Shown here: in pieces, positions 5,295 to 9,862 of the stretch
How positions within the stretch are numbered: the stretch's first letter is position 1
Layout of the letters: the number at the start of each line of letters is the position of its first letter
From: Bdellovibrio sp.
GTDB lineage: Bacteria; Bdellovibrionota; Bdellovibrionia; Bdellovibrionales; Bdellovibrionaceae
Reading direction: 5' to 3'
Assembly (NCBI GenBank): GCA_017745015.1
Contig: JAGIAF010000113.1
Span: 1-9,862 of the forward strand
Length of the DNA: 9,862 nt
The notes under the pieces: generated by a model
Told to the model about the DNA's origin: nothing
The model's input: the letters and a program-made list of their open reading frames with translations, nothing else
Database searches by the model: none
Translations under genes and position numbers: made by a program

Positions 5295-7124
5295 CTATTT
5301 AGAATTCGTACAGGTAAGGAAGAAGTCTTTATCCGCACCTGTCCCGTTCGCTGCATACGTTTGAACTCTAATAGCTGTAGGACTAATTGCGGTTGTTGAA
5401 TCAATAATGCACTGACCGCCACTCGCAGGAGCTGTATATGTGGTGCACTCACAGTACATATTTGGGAATGGGAATACGCCCGCTACTGGCACGATAGTCA
5501 CATTCCCAGTCCCGTTACGAGTGATTGAAGCAATCCAAGTCGAAATGGATCTGATTACTGAGCCGGGCGATGTGGTAGAAATTAGAGCCTTCTCTGATGG
5601 AAGCACGCTATCTGATTTACTGATATAAGACCCATTCAGCTGCTGAGCGCCGCCGTTGGGAAGCCAGTTTGCAATTTGAACGATGGCTCGGAAAGAAAAC
5701 TGCAATCCCGAAGTTGCAAACACGCTGCCATTGACTTTAGTAAGACCCGCATTTGATGGGCCTTGGACGCCAAAAGTTAGATAATTTGCACCCGACTCAA
5801 TCAATGGGATTACAGGATTTAACCCGCCACTCGCGGCAGAATAAGTGTTGCCAGCAGCGCGAATACCTTGAGTTAATGTAATGCCAGAGTTTCCATTAGG
5901 AAGGTTCATCCTTGCTTCTACTGCAGTGCCCGTGCCGAGGGTAACCTTACAGTCAATAATGTTGTAAACACCAGATCTACTCTCGAAGCATTCGTCATTT
6001 GTTACAGTACCAAGTCCCGTAAATATAGGCGTGAACTTCCTAGGGCCGTAGTCATACTGATTCGGCGTGATTGTCGACACGTCTGCCATGTTTTTAATTG
6101 GCGCGATGAAGTCGAAAGAAAGAGTTAAAGCCGTGGTATTGAATCCAATCCATGCTCCACTCTGCATACCTCGAGATGTTGATGTGGTATCAGTATTGAT
6201 GATGCCCACTCTAAATCTTGTACTATCATAAGGAAATATCTGCCCGAACGCTTGAGCACTACCATTGCCAATTTGAACACTTCCGATACCAGTATTCGCC
6301 TTGAAAGATGCGTTGCCAACTGCCGCACCTGCAAAAAAGGAAACTCTTGTGGAGTCAAACTCGTAGCCCGTTGGAAGACTATAAAGAACGTCACCTGTAC
6401 CAGCATTTCCGGCGGTAGCATGAGCGTACTCGTATCGGAATACGCCAAAGTTTCCAATCTGCCCGACCATAACTCGGTCTGCTGTTGGAGATGCTGACTT
6501 GGCAGCGCCGCCACCAGTTGAGCCGACTGTTATAGTGCCAGCATTAGTTAAAGGTGTATTAACAGACGCAACGCCAGGCTTAAACGGTTCATATCTTGTG
6601 ACTGCGTTGAAAGCCCCAGGTGTTGCCGAAGTGCTTTCCACCGCAACGTAAGTCCCATCCTCACAAGGAAACTGAAGCGTCTCTGTGATTTTACCCAACG
6701 GTTCAAGAGTTGCATTGCGAAGCTGAATGGACTTCCCGCGCGCGCCAGCCGATGTTGTGTAAAGGTACGCCTTCCAACCAGAAGCATCGCCCACATAAGA
6801 CAACGGTGCCTGACACATTCCCTTATATGCTAAGTCTACATCGCGGGTTGCGAATTTCACTGTCTGCCCAGAGGCCGTGCCAGTGATCTTGCAAGAAGTT
6901 CCGTTAACGAGATTTACACTCGTGTCTTTGACAACTGTCGCGCCTGATTGCGCGATATTGCCCGCATCCTTCGCGCACTCGGGATTGCGAACATAGTTAT
7001 TAAGCACCGAAGCATATTGAAGGTCGGGAGCATTTGAGCCCTCAACCTTACTTACGCCGCCATAAGCAGGCAGATGGAGATTGAAAATTAAAAGGGTTGA
7101 TAATACTAAATTTAATGACTTCAC
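5295..7124 (-). CDS. Secreted, cysteine-rich tail-fibre-like protein
   Basis: A 609-residue protein starting at GTG 7124. Its N-terminus is a Sec signal peptide: Lys2, a hydrophobic core (LNLVLSTLLIFNL) and a probable cleavage after Ala-Tyr-Gly at residue 22. About 30-175 forms a beta-rich domain beginning 'NNYVRNPEC' that resembles carbohydrate-binding jelly rolls on phage and surface proteins. About 219-346 and 362-487 are two related beta domains of roughly 127 residues, of a type I recall from phage fibres (G-x-G-T...LPxG...pattern, ending in a strand plus IANW in the second). About 488-609 is a C-terminal beta domain with four cysteines. All ten cysteines lie after the signal peptide, compatible with disulfides outside the cytoplasm. 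The start is supported by GAGAGGTG upstream and by the overlap TAGTG with the previous stop. Likely role: exported adhesin or receptor-binding fibre. A signal peptide is odd for a virion part assembled in the cytoplasm. Confidence 0.82.
   Translation of the reverse strand: MKSLNLVLSTLLIFNLHLPAYGGVSKVEGSNAPDLQYASVLNNYVRNPECAKDAGNIAQSGATVVKDTSVNLVNGTSCKITGTASGQTVKFATRDVDLAYKGMCQAPLSYVGDASGWKAYLYTTSAGARGKSIQLRNATLEPLGKITETLQFPCEDGTYVAVESTSATPGAFNAVTRYEPFKPGVASVNTPLTNAGTITVGSTGGGAAKSASPTADRVMVGQIGNFGVFRYEYAHATAGNAGTGDVLYSLPTGYEFDSTRVSFFAGAAVGNASFKANTGIGSVQIGNGSAQAFGQIFPYDSTRFRVGIINTDTTSTSRGMQSGAWIGFNTTALTLSFDFIAPIKNMADVSTITPNQYDYGPRKFTPIFTGLGTVTNDECFESRSGVYNIIDCKVTLGTGTAVEARMNLPNGNSGITLTQGIRAAGNTYSAASGGLNPVIPLIESGANYLTFGVQGPSNAGLTKVNGSVFATSGLQFSFRAIVQIANWLPNGGAQQLNGSYISKSDSVLPSEKALISTTSPGSVIRSISTWIASITRNGTGNVTIVPVAGVFPFPNMYCECTTYTAPASGGQCIIDSTTAISPTAIRVQTYAANGTGADKDFFLTCTNSK
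5664..6470 (-). repeat. Tandem duplicated beta domain within the fibre-like protein
   Basis: Codons 219-346 (6470-6087) and 362-487 (6041-5664) encode two domains of matching length. They share the order Gly-Val-Phe/Tyr near the start, a Leu-Pro-x-Gly turn, a long Gly/Asn/Ser middle, and a closing strand (LSFDFIAPIKN versus FSFRAIVQIANW). Identity is low, so this is an old duplication or two imports of one domain family rather than a recent DNA repeat. Confidence 0.5.
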
Positions 7125-8482
7125 TAAACACCTCTCGAAACTAGAATTCTTCTTACGCCTGGTAGAACAATACATTTCACTGGAAAGCCAAAATAAATTG
7201 GTAAAGACATTTCTGCATTCCCCACGCATCCATCATCGACATCTGAAATCGCAAGATTGACTGGGATCGTCTTACTCATATTCACAAGCACGATCTCCAT
7301 AGGCTTCGTGACCGCCGATAGATCGCCAAAAGGTAATGCAGCTGTCGTGACTTCAGATGCCGCACTCAAATAAAGAAGCTGTCTTGACGCCGCGGGATCG
7401 ATCGTGATGCCTCCGCCTGCAGTAATGGTCTGCAGAGCACCTTCGAGCATTTGACCGCCGTCACCGCCCCCGCCACTAATAGCGCGCCATTTTGAATCTT
7501 GTGACGAGTACAAAAATAGAACCAACCCATTATGCAAGACTGTTAGGTCTTTGCCTGTATCGGTTTCAATTTGCTGAGAAGTTGTCGCACCACTAAGGCG
7601 TTTTAAAACTATTGGATTCCCAGTTTTATTTATAATTGCTTGTAGCTTGGATTTTTCGCCACCCACAATTTGAGCAATTGAAACCAAGGATCCATTTGTT
7701 AAAACAACAACCGGCTTGGTGAGCGTCAAAGTTTGATCAGCACCCGTGGTTGTCGAGTCTACAGTTTGGTCAAGGACCATAGATCCAGAAAGAACCACTT
7801 TTCCAGTGTGAGTCTTTTGGCCAGTGATCGTTTGCGTGTGATCCGCTGTAAGGATCTCTGATTCTGAACCGACGTCTCCGATCTTAAAACGCGAAGTCAG
7901 CGCGGCCGCATACTTCAATGCCGCCTTGATACCCACGCGGTCAACAGTTAAACCAGCGCCTTCTGAAGACGCGTCAGTGCCACCCTTATTTACCGTCACG
8001 TTAGTATCCGCAACATCGAGAGTCTGAGTGTTTACTGTTGTAGTGGTGCCGTTAAATTCAACGTCCCCATTGAAGATCACTTTACCAAGGAATGTCTTTT
8101 GGCCGGCGATGATTTGAGCAAGTGTGCTCAGTAAGCCTGGATTATTTTCGTCGGCCAGGTGAAGGCGGAAGATCTGCCCAAAAAGAGAAAACCCTTTTGC
8201 CGTGGAAGCTGGCTGAACATCACCTTCCGTAAGGTCACCAGTGTTATTTCCGGCAACGTTGTTTGAGCTGAAGGATCCCTCAACATGATGATTACCGCCA
8301 ACATAAAGATCTTTCTCGATGCCCGCACCACCTTTGACGTGCAGAGCTCCGTCTTCTTTTGAAGTGGCATTTGTGGAATTCTTAATGTCTAGCTTGCCGA
8401 CCATGTCAGAATTTTCAGCTCTGGAAACATACGCCGCATTTGTAACGGCTGGGGTGACTGGTTGACCTTGTACTACTGTCAT
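7124..8482 (-). CDS. Phage tail fibre protein
   Basis: A 452-residue fibre protein without signal peptide. Residues 44-70 carry GALHVKGGAGIEKDLYVGG, a module common in trimeric phage fibres. Residues 122-143 and 216-237 are two copies of a 22-residue I-x-G-Q-K-T...G-K-V repeat. Residues 145-182 hold the NGTTTTVNTQTLDVADTN...GAGLTVDR motif, followed by SRFKIGDVGSESEI near 195-208, a pattern I recall from fibre and whisker proteins. A glycine-rich hinge (SGGGGDGG, about 335-342) leads to a C-terminal domain that may be the receptor-binding or trimerisation tip. The ATG overlaps the previous stop as ATGA and has AGGAG six bases upstream. The stop overlaps the next GTG start as TAGTG. The protein should form a homotrimer at the tail tip. 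It may attach to the 261-residue protein or the hub; which one is not shown. Confidence 0.88.
   Translation of the reverse strand: MTVVQGQPVTPAVTNAAYVSRAENSDMVGKLDIKNSTNATSKEDGALHVKGGAGIEKDLYVGGNHHVEGSFSSNNVAGNNTGDLTEGDVQPASTAKGFSLFGQIFRLHLADENNPGLLSTLAQIIAGQKTFLGKVIFNGDVEFNGTTTTVNTQTLDVADTNVTVNKGGTDASSEGAGLTVDRVGIKAALKYAAALTSRFKIGDVGSESEILTADHTQTITGQKTHTGKVVLSGSMVLDQTVDSTTTGADQTLTLTKPVVVLTNGSLVSIAQIVGGEKSKLQAIINKTGNPIVLKRLSGATTSQQIETDTGKDLTVLHNGLVLFLYSSQDSKWRAISGGGGDGGQMLEGALQTITAGGGITIDPAASRQLLYLSAASEVTTAALPFGDLSAVTKPMEIVLVNMSKTIPVNLAISDVDDGCVGNAEMSLPIYFGFPVKCIVLPGVRRILVSRGV
7129..7136 (-). promoter_or_regulatory. Ribosome binding site that fixes the secreted fibre start
   Basis: GAGAGGTG on the minus strand, with its AGG core six bases before the GTG at 7124, lies within the last codons of the upstream fibre gene. 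It selects the start that gives a clean signal peptide and rules out the 35-codon upstream extension, which would put a charged, cysteine-containing sequence before the hydrophobic core. Confidence 0.75.
7772..8119 (-). repeat. Pair of 22-residue fibre repeats
   Basis: Codons 122-143 (8119-8054) and 216-237 (7837-7772) of the tail fibre encode related repeats sharing about ten of 22 residues, with the core GQKT then GKV. An 11-base identity, GTCTTTTGGCC on the plus strand, survives at 8094-8104 and 7812-7822. These are short beta-structured fibre modules rather than mobile DNA. Confidence 0.6.
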
Positions 8483-9264
8483 TTCGACTCCTGAAGGATC
8501 CAGGTCAGTTTTCCGGTGTGAAAGTAGTCAGGCAAACCCTTGTCGAAATCCTCGTATAGAACGTACCCGAGTCCGTTGGGATCGGTGTCAGTCGAGTCTA
8601 GGCGATACACTTCGAACTCACTTGGACGATTCTCATCAACCATAAACTCCACGAAACCAAGATCAGTCGCGAAGTCCAAAAATTTGCAGGCCTTTTCGAC
8701 ACCGTCATCTAAGGTTCGCAATGGCGTACTTCCGTCCTGCGGAATATCGGTAATAAAAAGAAGCTCGCACTCCATGCGTTTCTCAACCCCGAACTTCGTG
8801 GCCTCAATAACACCGGTGATTGTCTTCTTTCTTGTGCCCTCAATGGCCTTGCGGTTGAGTCGTGCTGGCACGTAGGACTGTAGTGGGAATTGTAGGAGAT
8901 ACTCTTCGCCAGCGCCCTCCTGGCCCTCAAATGAGGTGCCATCAAGAAGGTCAATGTCGAGGTCAAATCCTATCAAACGATAAGCGCTCCAATCTGTATG
9001 TGAACCACTAAATGGAAGAAGAGAAAATGGTCCGGCAGCTGAGATAGTCAACCTCCTCGTAGCTCTATCTGCCGATACAGAATACTGTTGGCTGCCGGCG
9101 ATATTAAACGCGCGCGCAACCTCAGTGGCAATACCTGCAAGTGTATAGTCACCTATTGTCAGTTCCGCGGTCTTTAAAACTCCACTTTCAATGAAATCGA
9201 GCTTAGAGGTCTCTTGCGTGACTCTAAACCCATAGTAAAACTTAGAATAACTAAGCAACGCCAT
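8479..9264 (-). CDS. Phage tail protein downstream of the tape measure (distal-tail-like)
   Basis: A 261-residue beta-rich protein without signal or membrane segment. The N-terminal order FYYGFRVT...LDFIESG...TAELTIGDYTL...ATEVARAFN...YSVSADRATRRLTIS is one I recall from siphovirus tail proteins encoded straight after the tape measure. The C-terminal half (about 140-261) has ATKFGVEKRMECELLFITDIP and a closing KGLPDYFHTGKLTW element, also typical of that family. The likely role is a ring or adaptor at the distal tail that joins tube, hub and fibres. The ATG shares one base with the tape-measure stop (TAATG), and the TGA overlaps the next ATG by four bases, so the three genes are probably translated in coupled fashion. 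Placement by gene order is strong; the exact structural equivalence (distal tail versus tail assembly) is inferred. Confidence 0.82.
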   Translation of the reverse strand: MALLSYSKFYYGFRVTQETSKLDFIESGVLKTAELTIGDYTLAGIATEVARAFNIAGSQQYSVSADRATRRLTISAAGPFSLLPFSGSHTDWSAYRLIGFDLDIDLLDGTSFEGQEGAGEEYLLQFPLQSYVPARLNRKAIEGTRKKTITGVIEATKFGVEKRMECELLFITDIPQDGSTPLRTLDDGVEKACKFLDFATDLGFVEFMVDENRPSEFEVYRLDSTDTDPNGLGYVLYEDFDKGLPDYFHTGKLTWILQESK

Positions 9265-9862
9265 TATGCCACCGCCGCATTTTGAATTTTCACACCATTT
9301 TTGTCGTAAGCAGTATTGATGAGATCAATGATTCGCATCCCTGATTCGTCAGAATCCAACACGTCGCCATTGATATTGACGTTCACATAAGTGTCAGGTT
9401 TCTTTCTTTCGAGATCATTGGGAGCAACAGTTTCAGTGGTCTTATTATCAGTGCTTGAATTTGAAACTCCGCCACCGCTAGAAGATACACCACCCCCTGA
9501 CTTCCCGCCGAGCGCAGCCAAGATGCCACCAAAGGTCGCAAGTGCTGCACCAGCCGCGATCAGAGGACCGCCATTCGGTAAGCCAGCCCACATCATAGCG
9601 ACACCTTGAAGCATGAACTGAGTACCTAGCTGCACCGCCATTTGCCCCATCGAAGCAAGCAAAGAATCGATAAATGACTGCAATGCATCTTCACCAGAAA
9701 CAAGCGCTTTCCCGAAGGATGAGAATGCCTGGCCAGCGGCATTGCCGATGCTATTAAACATGGACTTTCCAACTTCACGGAAGTTCTTGCCGACGTTCGC
9801 CGCAAAGTCCGATGCGGCCGCACGCGCGCCTTCTATGCCCAAAGTGAAACCTTCGAAGATTG
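9264..9862 (-). CDS. Phage tail tape-measure protein, C-terminal part (truncated by window edge)
   Basis: The visible 198 C-terminal residues run in frame to the window edge; the TTG near 9842 is an internal leucine codon, not a start, because upstream codons (IFEGFTLG) stay open. The order is typical of tape-measure C-termini: an amphipathic helix with AAGQAFSSFGKALVSGEDA, then IDSLLASMGQMAVQLGTQF, a hydrophobic Ala/Gly stretch (LIAAGAALATFGGILAALGG), a flexible Gly/Ser linker (GGGVSSSGGG), and a final beta element YVNVNINGDVLDSDESG followed by a helix. The full protein sets tail length and sits inside the tail tube, and its hydrophobic C-terminus may help DNA cross the inner membrane. The stop TAA shares a base with the next ATG. 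The usual upstream tail-assembly chaperone genes are outside the window. Confidence 0.88.
   Translation of the reverse strand, partial: IFEGFTLGIEGARAAASDFAANVGKNFREVGKSMFNSIGNAAGQAFSSFGKALVSGEDALQSFIDSLLASMGQMAVQLGTQFMLQGVAMMWAGLPNGGPLIAAGAALATFGGILAALGGKSGGGVSSSGGGVSNSSTDNKTTETVAPNDLERKKPDTYVNVNINGDVLDSDESGMRIIDLINTAYDKNGVKIQNAAVA

Noticed and set aside
5195..5452. Minus-strand reading frame between the fibre and membrane-protein genes
   Set aside because: It overlaps two supported genes in another frame and has no domain signal; it is a shadow.
7125..7229. 35-codon upstream extension of the secreted fibre gene
   Set aside because: It lies within the end of the preceding fibre gene, adds charged and cysteine-containing residues before the signal peptide, and the GTG at 7124 has a good ribosome binding site.
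8540..8966. Reading frames on both strands within the 261-residue tail gene
   Set aside because: Low-complexity Ser/Arg-rich translations overlapping a recognised tail protein.
9391..9609. Plus-strand reading frame opposite the tape-measure linker
   Set aside because: Its proline-rich sequence is the mirror of the Gly/Ser linker on the coding strand.
4618..9820. Three GCGGCCGC (NotI) sites, near 4619, 7900 and 9814
   Set aside because: Each falls in an Ala/Arg-coding stretch of a supported gene; no spacing or symmetry suggests function.
1..9862. tRNA, CRISPR, insertion sequence or attachment site
   Set aside because: No cloverleaf, regularly spaced repeats, transposase or paired direct repeats were seen; the window is almost fully coding.

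Overview
The window is most simply read as the tail end of a tailed-phage (siphovirus-like) late operon, probably in a prophage, carried by a Gram-negative host. A chain of ten tightly packed minus-strand genes runs from the right edge to position 546. It meets a single plus-strand lipoprotein gene at the left edge. The Gram-negative inference rests on two genes with clear lipoboxes, a Sec signal peptide on a fibre-like protein and a spanin-like gene overlap. Base composition is near half GC. Nothing fixes the genus. The mixture of fibre modules with a secretion signal recalls Bdellovibrionota, but that is a weak guess from memory. No integrase, terminase, capsid, tRNA, attachment site or insertion sequence is visible, so prophage versus free phage cannot be settled here.

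Reading in the direction of transcription (right to left): the C-terminus of a tape-measure protein (9862-9264, running off the edge); a 261-residue tail protein that normally follows the tape measure (9264-8479); a 452-residue tail fibre built of fibre repeats (8482-7124); a 609-residue, cysteine-rich, fibre-like protein with an N-terminal signal peptide (7124-5295). A cassette of four small genes follows: a membrane-anchored coiled coil, an 85-residue protein ending in a half EF-hand loop, a 75-residue charged helical protein, and a lipoprotein that overlaps it by 50 bases. Then come a 909-residue tail hub/baseplate-like protein (4231-1502) and two small proteins (1492-959 and 956-546) that may be tail-tip or adhesin parts.

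Gene junctions are of the coupled kind: TAATG, ATGA, TAGTG, GTGA, a 50-base overlap, or gaps of 2-9 bases. The only larger gap is 42 bases (4987-5028). No stretch of 300 bases lacks a gene. No internal promoter or terminator is evident, so the minus-strand block is probably one transcript started outside the window.

The structural genes would build the tail tube interior, tail tip and host-binding fibres. The small cassette between fibre and hub is the best candidate for envelope functions (holin- or spanin-like lysis, or superinfection exclusion), but no endolysin is present. The plus-strand lipoprotein has its own perfect -10 hexamer and looks like a moron or lysogenic-conversion gene at the end of the late operon, or else the first host gene past the prophage. 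Family assignments are from recall of similar sequences; no database search was run.
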